Below, piece by piece: positions 16,259 through 24,822 of a stretch of 64,000 bases of DNA. How positions within the stretch are numbered: the stretch's first letter is position 1; every line of letters starts with the position of its first letter. Both the position numbers and the translations under genes were made by a program. The stretch lies in the NCBI GenBank assembly GCA_965223775.1, contig OZ245021.1:1612001-1676000 (forward strand), written 5' to 3'. The notes below the pieces were generated by a model, which made no database searches, was not told the DNA's origin, and saw only the letters and a list, made by a program, of their open reading frames with translations. The DNA is from JAJDXW01 sp965223775. GTDB taxonomy: Bacteria; Pseudomonadota; Gammaproteobacteria; HK1.

Positions 16259-17428
16259 CTAGTTCGAGACCTTCTGCTCGTACGCTTCCTTGATGTCCGC
16301 GAAGAAGGGACCGAGCGGGAACGGCCGGCCCTTGGCGGCGAGGTCTTCCGGCGTCACGTCGCTGAAGATCTTTTGCCACACGGCGGGATCGAGCGCGCCC
16401 TGGACGTGCTCCGCGTCGATTCCCGGGTACCAGTTGAAGCGGTTGACGATGCCTTCGGCCTGCACCGCAGGGCTCGTCGCGAGCTCGATGAACTTCTTGG
16501 CCGCATCGCGGTTCGCGGCCTTGGCGGGAATCGCGTAGTAGTAGGGCTGACCGGGCATTCCGGGGCCGAGCACCAGGAGCTTCATGTTCGGCGGCACCCG
16601 GCCTTCGGCCTGCCACGTATAGAACATGTCCACCCAGACCGGTCCCATGACGATTTCGCCCCGGTTCAGCATGTCGAGGGTGCCGGCGTTGCCGGGGGTG
16701 AAGGTGATGTGCTCGTTGAATGCCTTGAGGTCGGCGAGGGGGCCGTCCCAGGTGTCCTTGAGGGCGGGGTCGTAGGGGCCGTTGATCACCTGGTCGGTAT
16801 TCCCCGCGTAGGCGTACATCCAGCCGACCAGGAACGCGACGCCGGACATCCCGTTCTTGATGCCGTTGTAACCGAACGCCTTCGGATGCGCTTTGACCCA
16901 GTCCTTCAGTTCGTCGTAGGACCCGGGCGGGTTCTCGACGAGATCCGGGAAATAGGCGATGGCCGTCTGGCTATGGAACATCGGCATCACGTAGCCGCCG
17001 ACATCGGTGCCGAGCGCCATCTCGGCCGTATCGCGGGTGACGAGGGCGCCGGTCGAGATTTCGGAGCGGTACTGGGACAGCAGGCCCGCCTCGACCATCT
17101 CGCCGGTCTTCTTCTGGTTGGTGGCGATGACGTCGGTGTCCCAGGCGTCGTTGTCTGCCTGGGCTTCCAGCTTCTCCTTGATCTTCTGCGAGCCCGCGTC
17201 ACCAGGCCCGGTGCCGACCACGCGCACCGTCCATCCCGGGTTCTGCTCCTCGAACAGGGGACCGAGGTAGTCGGTCACGTAGTCGACCATGTTCTGCGAT
17301 CCGCCGCTCGCGACGTTGAGGGTCGATTCGGCGTTCGCGCTGCCCGCGGCGAGCCCCGCCGCGAGGGCCGCGGCCATGGCCGCGGCGCGGGCGGGCCGGA
17401 AGGATTCGAAACATTCGAGGGATTTCAT
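16259..17428 (-). CDS. ABC transporter periplasmic binding protein (PotD-like)
   Basis: A 389-residue extracellular solute-binding protein with a signal peptide (residues 1 to about 33, ending SANA). The mature part begins ESTLNVASGGSQNMVDYVTDYL, typical of the spermidine/putrescine-iron-phosphonate group. Later it shows ATNQKKTGEMVEAGLL and YYYAIPAKAANRDAAKKFIEL. It binds substrate in the periplasm and delivers it to the two permeases encoded downstream. Its ATG overlaps the ATPase stop codon (ATGA), so the two are translationally coupled. Confidence 0.92.
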   Translation of the reverse strand: MKSLECFESFRPARAAAMAAALAAGLAAGSANAESTLNVASGGSQNMVDYVTDYLGPLFEEQNPGWTVRVVGTGPGDAGSQKIKEKLEAQADNDAWDTDVIATNQKKTGEMVEAGLLSQYRSEISTGALVTRDTAEMALGTDVGGYVMPMFHSQTAIAYFPDLVENPPGSYDELKDWVKAHPKAFGYNGIKNGMSGVAFLVGWMYAYAGNTDQVINGPYDPALKDTWDGPLADLKAFNEHITFTPGNAGTLDMLNRGEIVMGPVWVDMFYTWQAEGRVPPNMKLLVLGPGMPGQPYYYAIPAKAANRDAAKKFIELATSPAVQAEGIVNRFNWYPGIDAEHVQGALDPAVWQKIFSDVTPEDLAAKGRPFPLGPFFADIKEAYEQKVSN

Positions 17429-18606
17429 TGCGAGTTCTCCTTTGCCGAGTTTGGGATGAAATGGGCCGGATCGGCCGCCGAGTCGGTCACGGCGGGATCC
17501 TGGTCCGGGTCGAACAGGTTCAGCGCGCCGGCCGGTATGCAGATGGCAACCGCCTGGTCGCCGGCGATGCGCCGGGGGTGGTCGACCAGGAACTCGTGCT
17601 CGCCCACGCGGACCGAGTGCCGGTAGCTGTTGCCGAGGTAGCTGTGCCGAGTCACCCGCCCGGCAAGCGCAAGATGCTCGTCGGGGAGCCGGCTGGACTC
17701 GGAGAGCGCCGCCGCTTCGCTCCGGAAGCGGGCCACCATGGGACCGTCGTTCCCGGTCGGACAGTGGACGCCGTCCTGCGTGAGAGAGGCGGCAAAGGGG
17801 AGGCGCGCCTCCCCGGCGACGTGTGGGCCGGTGATGAACACCGCTCCGTTCTCCCGCCGCACGTTCACCGGATACGCGTTCTCCGCCCCCATGAAGGCGG
17901 CGACGAAGGCCGAGGCCGGGCGCTGGTAGACCTCCTCCGGGGTGCCGACCTGCGCAATCCGCCCGCCGTCCAGGATCACCATGCGGTCGGCCATGGACAT
18001 GGCCTCTTCCCGGTCATGGGTCACGAGGATGGTGGTGAGGCCGAGGCGCTGCTGGAGGCTTCGCACCTCGTGACGCATGTTCTGCCGGATCCGCGCGTCC
18101 AGGTTCGAGAGCGGTTCGTCGAGAAGGAGGATGGGCGGATCGATGGCGAGGGCGCGGGCGAGGGCCACGCGCTGGCGCTGTCCGCCGGAGAGGCGGGTGA
18201 CGTTGCGCCTCTCCAGTCCTGCGAGGCCGGTGAGGGCGACCAGCTCCCGGACGCGCTCCTCGATGCGGGCCTTCGGCCAGCGGCGAAGGCGAAGCCCGTA
18301 GCCGATGTTCTGGGCCGCGGTCATGTGCGGCCACAGAGCGTAGGACTGGAACATCATCGCCATGTTCCGCCGCTCCGGCGGTAGCCCTCCCACCGGGGTC
18401 CCGCCTACCTCGATCCGGCCGGCCGCGACGGGAATGAATCCTGCGAGCGCGCGAAGCAGCGTGGTCTTGCCGCACCCGGACGCCCCCAGCAGCGCGATGA
18501 ACTCGCCGGGAGAGACCGCGAGGTCGATGCCGTGGAGGACCGGAACGTCGCCGTAGGAAACGTCCAGGTTCTCGATCCGGATCGGCAGGCCGTTCACGTC
18601 CTGCAT
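17425..18606 (-). CDS. ABC transporter ATP-binding protein (PotA/FbpC-like)
   Basis: A 393-residue ATPase. Walker A GASGCGKTT is at residues 41-49, the Q-loop at MMFQSYALWPH, the signature LSGGQRQR at 139-146 and Walker B ILLLDEP at 159-165, followed by the H-loop VTHDREEA. The C-terminal part after residue 240 is a TOBE-like regulatory domain (RVTRHSYLGNSYRHSVRVG). It powers the importer encoded by the three downstream genes. It is the first gene of the operon; the promoter should lie in the 18607-19086 spacer. Confidence 0.94.
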   Translation of the reverse strand: MQDVNGLPIRIENLDVSYGDVPVLHGIDLAVSPGEFIALLGASGCGKTTLLRALAGFIPVAAGRIEVGGTPVGGLPPERRNMAMMFQSYALWPHMTAAQNIGYGLRLRRWPKARIEERVRELVALTGLAGLERRNVTRLSGGQRQRVALARALAIDPPILLLDEPLSNLDARIRQNMRHEVRSLQQRLGLTTILVTHDREEAMSMADRMVILDGGRIAQVGTPEEVYQRPASAFVAAFMGAENAYPVNVRRENGAVFITGPHVAGEARLPFAASLTQDGVHCPTGNDGPMVARFRSEAAALSESSRLPDEHLALAGRVTRHSYLGNSYRHSVRVGEHEFLVDHPRRIAGDQAVAICIPAGALNLFDPDQDPAVTDSAADPAHFIPNSAKENSQ

Positions 18607-19082
18607 CCTCCCGTTCCGGGAAGGCTCCGCGGATCAGTCGCGAGACGGTGGCGGCAACGCCACCGGCGCCCGTGCCGGAGCACCAGTGAATACGTGTTCA
18701 TTCCAGGTTGCCGATTTGACTTCGTCGTGTCAATGGCGGGGGGCGGCGGCCCGGCGCCAGCCAGGCGGCCCTGTCGCCCCGGAGAGCAGCGCGGGGAGCT
18801 CACTCTCCTCGCGCCCACCGGCATGGCCTTCCCCGTGAGGTGTCGAGGGTCTGAACCGCCGCTGCGGCGTGGCGAGCGCCCGCCTGGCCGGAATGCCGCG
18901 GGGGCTCGTCGCGAAAAAGGTCGAGCTGCAACATGGCTCAAGGAGCGGTTGGATGAAGCGGCATCCGTGGCCCCGCAATCGGCGCGTCGTTCGCCGCACA
19001 GGCGCCCATCATGCAACGCTTCCCATGCAATCATGCCCCTTGAGCGTTCTCGCGCGAAAAGGGGCCTCCCTCGTCCCGAACC
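18607..19082. other. intergenic region without recognisable gene
   Basis: About 480 nt upstream of the ABC operon, ending at the mobile repeat. Open frames here have no recognisable domain and no Shine-Dalgarno. It must hold the ABC operon promoter. No clear -35/-10 pair could be picked with confidence. Confidence 0.5.
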
Positions 19083-19086
19083 CTTG

Positions 19087-19323
19087 CCCGGAAAAATCAC
19101 CGATTTTCTGCTGCGGACGCCAATCTGTCGCTTCGCGCTCCCAAGGTCGCCGTGGTAGCGGGCCGTACTCCCTCAAGCCGTTTCGACAGCGCGAACGCGC
19201 TAGTGTCGGCTACGCCTTCAGCCAGCGCGTAAGCGCTCTTGCGGTCCGTGCGGCCCGCTACCACGGCATTCTGCTTCGCAGCTTCGCGGCGCCCTCGCGA
19301 CGAAAATCGGTGATTTTTCCGGG
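19087..19323. repeat. MITE-like repeat, copy A (terminal and nested inverted repeats)
   Basis: A 237-bp element with perfect 21-bp terminal inverted repeats (19087-19107 and 19303-19323; they begin CCCGGAAAAATCACC). It is flanked on both sides by CTTG (19083-19086 and 19324-19327), a candidate 4-bp target duplication. Inside, a second perfect 16-bp inverted repeat (19150-19165 and 19251-19266) would fold the core into a cruciform or long RNA hairpin. No transposase is encoded. A second copy lies at 41257-41472. This fits a miniature inverted-repeat transposable element. Confidence 0.85.
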
Positions 19324-19358
19324 CTTGCGCTGAAGCAGCCTGGAGCCCTCCCGCGGCC

Positions 19359-20432
19359 TCAGGCCGCTTCCAGCGGCGCGCTCAGCACCGTTCCCGGGCC
19401 CACGATTCCTCCCGGCCGATCGACCGTCCCGCGAGGTCCGTGCCGATCGTGGAACCAGTGCGGGAGCGGACGCCCGTCGAAGCACTTCAGCCAGATTCGA
19501 AACAGATGGCGCTTGCGCTCGGGCTCGGGATGGTCGTCGTAGGCGGAGCGCGTGTGAAACGTCACGTGGCTGTTGATGAACTGGATGTCACCGGGGCGAA
19601 ATCCCATCGAGAAATGCTGCGCCTCGCAAATCCGCTGCACCTCCGCGATCGCCTCGCGCTGGAGCTTGCTCTTGCGGGGCACCTCCGCAAAGCGTTCGGC
19701 CGACCCGATGTAGGTGGGTTCGATGTTGGCCGAAAACCAGCCATCGTGAACGTTGAACACCGGGATGGCGTACCACTCGTCCATGCCGGGCGGGACCTCG
19801 CCGCGGCGGTCCCGGTAGATGGGCTGCGTCAACGCCTCCACCAGGTCCGGGCGCCGTTCGAGCAGCTCGTTGTAGACGGTGACGGACGAGACGATGGTGC
19901 TCTGTCCGCCCCGCTTCGCCGGGTGAAGGCAATAGAGCCCGACGAGATCGCTGCAGTCGCAGTGGTAGGGCATCGCTTCGCGCGAATAGGGCCCGCGCTG
20001 GAGCACATTGCTGCGCGACTGGCCGATGTCCCTGACATGGCCGAGCACGTGGCCTTTCGCATTCTGGGAGAGCGTTTCGTCACCGAGGTGCATGGAGATG
20101 CCCCAGAAGGCGACGGCCGACCGTCGCCGGTCGGCAAGGTCGATGTCGAGCCCCCGGAGGAGCACGAAGCCCCGGCCATGGAGCAGCTCGGCGCGGATCT
20201 CGGCCAGCTTCGGCCCGAACTCGGGGAGGGGGAAGGCATCCCGGTCGATCGCGAAGAAGTCGAGGCCTCGCGCCATCGCCGCCTCTACCGCGCCCTGGAC
20301 CTCCGCCCGCTCCCGGTCGGTCAAGGGGTGGATCCAGGTGTCCGCCGCCGCCATCTCCTCGGCCGTCCAGCCGGCCGGGTCGCGAGCCGGACGCATCAGG
20401 ACGTCGGGCCCGGTCGCTCGAGAGCCGCTCAT
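19359..20432 (-). CDS. TauD/TfdA-family 2-oxoglutarate/Fe(II) dioxygenase
   Basis: A 357-residue non-heme iron oxygenase. The facial triad is visible as H157-x-D159 (PYHCDCSD) and the distal histidine near 293 (VTFHTRSAYDDHPEPERKRH), with the 2-oxoglutarate-binding arginine in KRHLFRIWL. Such enzymes hydroxylate small organic acids, betaines, taurine or herbicide-like compounds. The ATG at 20432 begins just before the conserved region. It lies 8 nt from the hydantoinase gene on the same strand, suggesting one operon and linked substrates. Confidence 0.9.
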   Translation of the reverse strand: MSGSRATGPDVLMRPARDPAGWTAEEMAAADTWIHPLTDRERAEVQGAVEAAMARGLDFFAIDRDAFPLPEFGPKLAEIRAELLHGRGFVLLRGLDIDLADRRRSAVAFWGISMHLGDETLSQNAKGHVLGHVRDIGQSRSNVLQRGPYSREAMPYHCDCSDLVGLYCLHPAKRGGQSTIVSSVTVYNELLERRPDLVEALTQPIYRDRRGEVPPGMDEWYAIPVFNVHDGWFSANIEPTYIGSAERFAEVPRKSKLQREAIAEVQRICEAQHFSMGFRPGDIQFINSHVTFHTRSAYDDHPEPERKRHLFRIWLKCFDGRPLPHWFHDRHGPRGTVDRPGGIVGPGTVLSAPLEAA

Positions 20433-20440
20433 GATTCGCG

Positions 20441-21898
20441 CTACCCGCATCGCGCGTCGGTGGCGGAGGAGTCGCGGGCGGAGCGGCGGGCCCGCACCCG
20501 TTCCGGGATCTTGCGCCGCAGGTACTGCCCGTCCGCGAGGTCGCCGCGGAACTCCCCGTCCTCGACCACGACCTTGCCGTGGAGCACGGTCGCCACCGGC
20601 CACGCGGACACCTCCTGACCTTCCCAGGGGGTGTAGTCGGACTCGTGGAGGTCGGCGTTGCGCACGGTGCGCGCGGCGGCCGGGTCGAGCACCGTCACGT
20701 CCGCGTCCGCCCCCACCGCGAGCGCCCCCTTGCGCGGATAGAGCCCCATCAGCTTTGCGGCGTTGGTGGAGGTGAGGTCGACGAAGGTCTCGAGCGGCCA
20801 GCCTCGCTCCGTCACCATCTGGGTGTACATGACGGCGACGCGCGGCTCCACCCCGGCGTTGCCCCCGGTGGTGTCGTCGATGCGCCGGCCCTGCACCTTG
20901 ACGGCGAGGGTGCAGCAGATCTCGTCGGTTGCGACCGTGTGGATCACCCCGTCGCGAAGCCCCGCCCACAGGGCCCGCTGGTCGGCCTTCGACTTGAGCG
21001 ACGGGTACGTGTGGTAGATCTGCCCGTTCGGGCGGCGGTAGTCGTCCGAGCTGAACATGAGGTACTGGTGCAGGGTCTCGCCGTAGATGGGGAAGCCCCG
21101 CGCCCGCGACTCGGCCACCGCCTCCACCCCGCTCGCCGCGCTCGTGTGCATCATGTAGAGCGCGGTGCCGGGCACGTTTTCGGCGAGGCGGATCACCCGG
21201 CGGAAGGAGAGCTCTTCGGAGAGGGCGTTGTGCACCTCCGCCATGTTCTCGAACTCGGCCCGGTTCTCGGCGATGAGCTTGTCGTACATGTGCATGACGA
21301 TGTCATCGTCTTCGGCGTGGATGACGCCGAGCCCGCCGTGGGCGGCGATCACCTTGAAGATCTCCCAGATGTCGCCGAACCGGATCATGCGCCCGCGCCG
21401 GCTCGGGGTGATGTCGGTGGTGAAGATCTTGACGGTGGGGTAGCCCGCGTCGATGAGCCGGCCGAGCTCCTCGAGCCGCTCGGGCGGAACGCGATCGCGC
21501 AGCATGAGGTGGTACGAGTAGTCGCAGTAGCACTGCCCCGTCCACGCGCGGTCGCGCTTCGCGATGGTCTCGGCGATCGTCTCGTCAGGCTCCCACGCCG
21601 CGAAGTCGATCATCGTGGTGGTGCCGCCGAAGAGCGCCGCGCGGCTCACCGTCGCGGGCGGTCCGGTGTATTGGGTCTCGCCGCCTTCGAGGGCGGGAAT
21701 GTGCCAGGCGCAGTGCACGTGGGGGTCGATGCCGCCCGGCATCACGATCCGGCCGCGTGCGTCGATGATCCGGCCGGCTTCGCGGAGACTCCCGATCTCC
21801 GCCACCGCCGCGATTCGTCCGTCGCGGATGCCGAGATCGGCTTCGGTCACGCCGTGCGGGGTGACCACCCGATCGCCGCGGATGATGAGGTCGTACAT
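20441..21898 (-). CDS. dihydropyrimidinase / D-hydantoinase family amidohydrolase
   Basis: A 485-residue cyclic amidohydrolase expected to open hydantoin or dihydropyrimidine rings. The metal motif HVH is at residues 60-62, the usual carboxylated lysine lies in YPTVKIFTTDI (Lys157), and later metal histidines occur in VIHAEDDD and YMMHTSAAS. The ATG at 21898 is spaced well from AGGGAG; an ATG three codons upstream (21907) sits too close to it. The gene is upstream of the TauD-type dioxygenase and divergent from the TSUP permease. Confidence 0.9.
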   Translation of the reverse strand: MYDLIIRGDRVVTPHGVTEADLGIRDGRIAAVAEIGSLREAGRIIDARGRIVMPGGIDPHVHCAWHIPALEGGETQYTGPPATVSRAALFGGTTTMIDFAAWEPDETIAETIAKRDRAWTGQCYCDYSYHLMLRDRVPPERLEELGRLIDAGYPTVKIFTTDITPSRRGRMIRFGDIWEIFKVIAAHGGLGVIHAEDDDIVMHMYDKLIAENRAEFENMAEVHNALSEELSFRRVIRLAENVPGTALYMMHTSAASGVEAVAESRARGFPIYGETLHQYLMFSSDDYRRPNGQIYHTYPSLKSKADQRALWAGLRDGVIHTVATDEICCTLAVKVQGRRIDDTTGGNAGVEPRVAVMYTQMVTERGWPLETFVDLTSTNAAKLMGLYPRKGALAVGADADVTVLDPAAARTVRNADLHESDYTPWEGQEVSAWPVATVLHGKVVVEDGEFRGDLADGQYLRRKIPERVRARRSARDSSATDARCG

Positions 21899-22248
21899 GG
21901 CTTTCATCTCTCCCTGACCGATGTTGCCGCGTCTCCATTCTGACCGGTTCCGGAGCCTGCGTCCGCATTTCGTGCGGAACTCGGACGCAGAACGGTCCGT
22001 TTCGATCGCGAGCCGGTGGCGAATCACGGAATCGTGGGAGTACGATCCGAGCATGTTCCGTGGGCCGCAGGTCGCGATTTCGCAATCAGGGAGACCATCC
22101 GCAAGGCCGAGGTCATGACTCGCGCCCCGGCCGATGCTCATCCGCGTTGCGGCCGCGCCGGGAACGACGCGGAGATGCCGGCTTCCGGGGACGCGCGGAA
22201 AGGCCGGCTCTCCTGCGCCGAAAAGGGTGCGCCGGTCCGGATCGGACG
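21899..22248. other. divergent intergenic region
   Basis: About 350 nt between the hydantoinase gene and the TSUP permease. It should contain both promoters. No confident promoter, operator or small gene was recognised. Confidence 0.4.
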
Positions 22249-23004
22249 ATGATCGGCTCGTTCGCGGACTGGGCAGTGGGGGTTCCGGCGCAGGGCCTTC
22301 TGATCGCCCTCGGGGTTGCGGCCGCGGCCGGACTGATGCGGGGTTTCGCCGGCGTCGGTTCGGGCATGCTGATGGCGCCCGTCTTCGCGATTCTGTTCGG
22401 ACCGGTTCAGACGGTTGCCGTCATCATCCTCATGGAGATCGTGGTCACCGCCCAGCTTCTTCCCGGTGTCCATCGCGAGATCAACTGGAGGGTGATCGCA
22501 CCCATGGGGGTTGCGGCCGCGATCCTCATGCCCGTGGGAAGCTGGCTCCTGGTCTCGCTCGATCCCGACCTCACCGCACGGATGATCGCATTCGTCGTCG
22601 TGGCGTTCTCCATCGTCCTGATGGTCGGGTGGCGTTACGACGGGGAGAAGAAGCTGTGGGCGAGTGTCGGGGTCGGTGCGCTCTCGGGGGTGCTGATGGC
22701 ATCGACGAGCCTCGGCAATCCACCCGTCATGGCGTACCTCCTTTCCAGCCGGGACGCGGCCGCGACCAATCGCGCGAACTTCACCGGCTATTTCGCGGTC
22801 ACCCTCCTGGCCCTGATCGCCATGATGGCGCTGGCCGGGCTCATCGATCGAAGCGCGCTTGCAACGGCGGCAATCCTGCTGCCCGCGTTCATGGCGGCGG
22901 CGTGGGTCGGATCAAAGCTCTTCCGGCGATCGAGCGAGGCGCTCTATCGGCGCGTCGCCCTCGGTCTCCTGCTCTGCGTCGGACTCTACGGGCTGCTCCG
23001 GTAG
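22249..23004 (+). CDS. TSUP (TauE/SafE) family permease
   Basis: A 251-residue membrane protein with about seven to eight hydrophobic helices and the family start GLMRGFAGVGSGMLMAPVFAILFGP, followed by the mirrored second motif GVLMASTSLGNPPVMAYLL. Members export sulfite, sulfoacetate or other organosulfur anions, or act as anion importers. The ATG at 22249 directly precedes the fold. Proximity to a TauD-like dioxygenase could point to sulfonate metabolism, but that is inference. Confidence 0.88.
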   Translation: MIGSFADWAVGVPAQGLLIALGVAAAAGLMRGFAGVGSGMLMAPVFAILFGPVQTVAVIILMEIVVTAQLLPGVHREINWRVIAPMGVAAAILMPVGSWLLVSLDPDLTARMIAFVVVAFSIVLMVGWRYDGEKKLWASVGVGALSGVLMASTSLGNPPVMAYLLSSRDAAATNRANFTGYFAVTLLALIAMMALAGLIDRSALATAAILLPAFMAAAWVGSKLFRRSSEALYRRVALGLLLCVGLYGLLR

Positions 23005-23027
23005 GCCGGAGCGGCCACCACTCCGGG

Positions 23028-24395
23028 CTAGGAGCGAGGGGGTGCGAGGCACCGGGCCGCTTGCCGGACTTCCATGGCGAGGGCATCGAGCAGCCGCTCG
23101 CACCAGGCGGCGGATACGCTCTCGCCGATCAGGACGAGGCGGCTTCGGTGGTCGGCGTCCGGCCAGCCGGGGCGGGGCTCGACCGGCTCGAAGACGTGGC
23201 CGGCGCCGTTCACCGTGACCGGTCGTCCCGGCACTTCCGCGAGCTCCACGAAACCCTTGAGCCGCAGCAGCCGGGCGCCCGCATGCTCGACGAGCGAGCG
23301 CAGGAACAGGGTGAGCGCCGCCCCCGGGATCGGGTCCGGCCGGACGAGCACGAAGGTATCGATCCCGTCCGCGTGCCGGATGGGTTCTTCCGGCATGGCG
23401 GGACTCGCCTCGCCGGAGCGCCGGCGCGCGGGAAGCGCGCTTGCGGCAGCTCCGGCCGCGGCCTGTACCCGGCCGAAATCGGCGATGACCCGTTCCGCGC
23501 CGGGGTTGATGCGTCGAAGCCGCTCGTCGAGGTCGGCGGGTACCGCGGCCAGATCGGTCTTGGTCAGAATGAGCCGATCGGCGAGCGCGACCTGGCGTAC
23601 CGCTTCGCGGTATCGGCGCAGCGCCGAATCGCCGGTCACGGTGTCCACGCAGGTGGAGACTCCGGCGAATTCCAGGCGCTCGGCCAGCACCGGATCGGCG
23701 AGGATGAGAGACTCGACGGGGGTCGGGTCGGCGAGTCCGCTCGTCTCGATGAGGATGCGGGAGAAGGGTGCGCAGGCGCCAGCCTGGCGCCGCGCGACGA
23801 GGTCGTTCAGGGTCAGGGCAAGGTCGCCGCGCACGGTGCAGCACAGGCACCCTCCCGCGAGCTCGACGACCGCGTCGTCGCTGGATTCGACGAGGAGATG
23901 GTCGATGCCGATGGCGCCGAGCTCGTTGACGACGACCGCCGTGTCGCGCAGCCCTTCCTCGCGGAGCAGGCGGTTGAGCACCGTCGTCTTGCCGCTTCCG
24001 AGGAATCCGGTCAGGACGTGGACGGGAAGCCGTTCGCCGATGGCGTCGGCCCCGCCTGCGCCTCCGTCTGCGCCTGCGGGGCGACGCGCCGGCGGTTCGA
24101 CCCTCGGGGGTGGGGCGCTGATCCGCAGGCGCATCGGCACGAAGTCCGGGTCGAGGGCGATTCGCAAGCTCCGGAGCACTTCGAGCACGGAGACGAGGGG
24201 CTCGCCGTCAAGCGTCCACGGCGCCCCGCCTCCCTTCCCGTTGCGCTGCCGCCCCAGGTGCAGGGTCCGGGCGCCCCACCGCACCACTGCACCGTTGCCG
24301 GCCGGCTCCGCCCGGGCGTCGATCGCCCACTGGGCAAGCGATCCGTCGAGGAGGGCCGCGAGGTCGAACGGCCGTGTATCCGGTTCGATGGTCAT
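23028..24395 (-). CDS. CobW/COG0523 GTPase with N-terminal extension
   Basis: A 455-residue metal-chaperone-type GTPase. The G domain starts at residue 124 with Walker A GFLGSGKTT (130-138), the metal-binding CxCC motif in GGCLCCTVRGD (Cys183, 185, 186), ETSGLADP, and the NKxD-like TKTD. The C-terminal CobW domain follows (HADGIDTFVLV; LLRLKGFVEL). The family delivers zinc or cobalt to client enzymes. The first 120 residues have no match I recognise, and most family members lack them. A neighbouring metal-dependent hydantoinase would be a sensible client (inference). Confidence 0.88.
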   Translation of the reverse strand: MTIEPDTRPFDLAALLDGSLAQWAIDARAEPAGNGAVVRWGARTLHLGRQRNGKGGGAPWTLDGEPLVSVLEVLRSLRIALDPDFVPMRLRISAPPPRVEPPARRPAGADGGAGGADAIGERLPVHVLTGFLGSGKTTVLNRLLREEGLRDTAVVVNELGAIGIDHLLVESSDDAVVELAGGCLCCTVRGDLALTLNDLVARRQAGACAPFSRILIETSGLADPTPVESLILADPVLAERLEFAGVSTCVDTVTGDSALRRYREAVRQVALADRLILTKTDLAAVPADLDERLRRINPGAERVIADFGRVQAAAGAAASALPARRRSGEASPAMPEEPIRHADGIDTFVLVRPDPIPGAALTLFLRSLVEHAGARLLRLKGFVELAEVPGRPVTVNGAGHVFEPVEPRPGWPDADHRSRLVLIGESVSAAWCERLLDALAMEVRQAARCLAPPRS

Positions 24396-24822
24396 GTGCG
24401 CGAGCCGTGGGGCGTCGAGGGTCCGGGGGGGCGTGGGCCAGGCAAGATACTCCGTCGATTCCCCGGCAGGCGCAAACCCCGGCAGCCGGCCGGGCCGCGA
24501 CTCGTTCCGAGGACCGCTGCGCAATCGGTTCCCGATCCGGCAAGACGGGAAATGGCTCGACGGGTCACGGATTCGCCGGTCAGTGGGCAATCGCCCGGTC
24601 AACACCGGCGCTTTGCCCGGGCTTGGGGTGCCCGCCGCGTACCCCGCCGGCCGCGTCGGAGTCGACTCGCATTCGGTGTCGATCGTTCTCCGTCCGGCAA
24701 AGCGATAATCTACCGGGCGGGCGCTCTCGTTTCGCCCCGGGCATGCTGCCGAATCTGGACCATCCGGCCGAGGCGGCCCGCCGCCCACCCTGGCGAGCAC
24801 GGAGAATCGAGTCTTGGTTCGC
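24396..24822. other. divergent intergenic region
   Basis: About 430 nt between the CobW gene and the flavin monooxygenase gene. It shows no convincing gene. A GATAAT hexamer at 24704-24709 is a possible -10 element for the rightward genes, but no -35 box of good quality was found. Confidence 0.35.
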
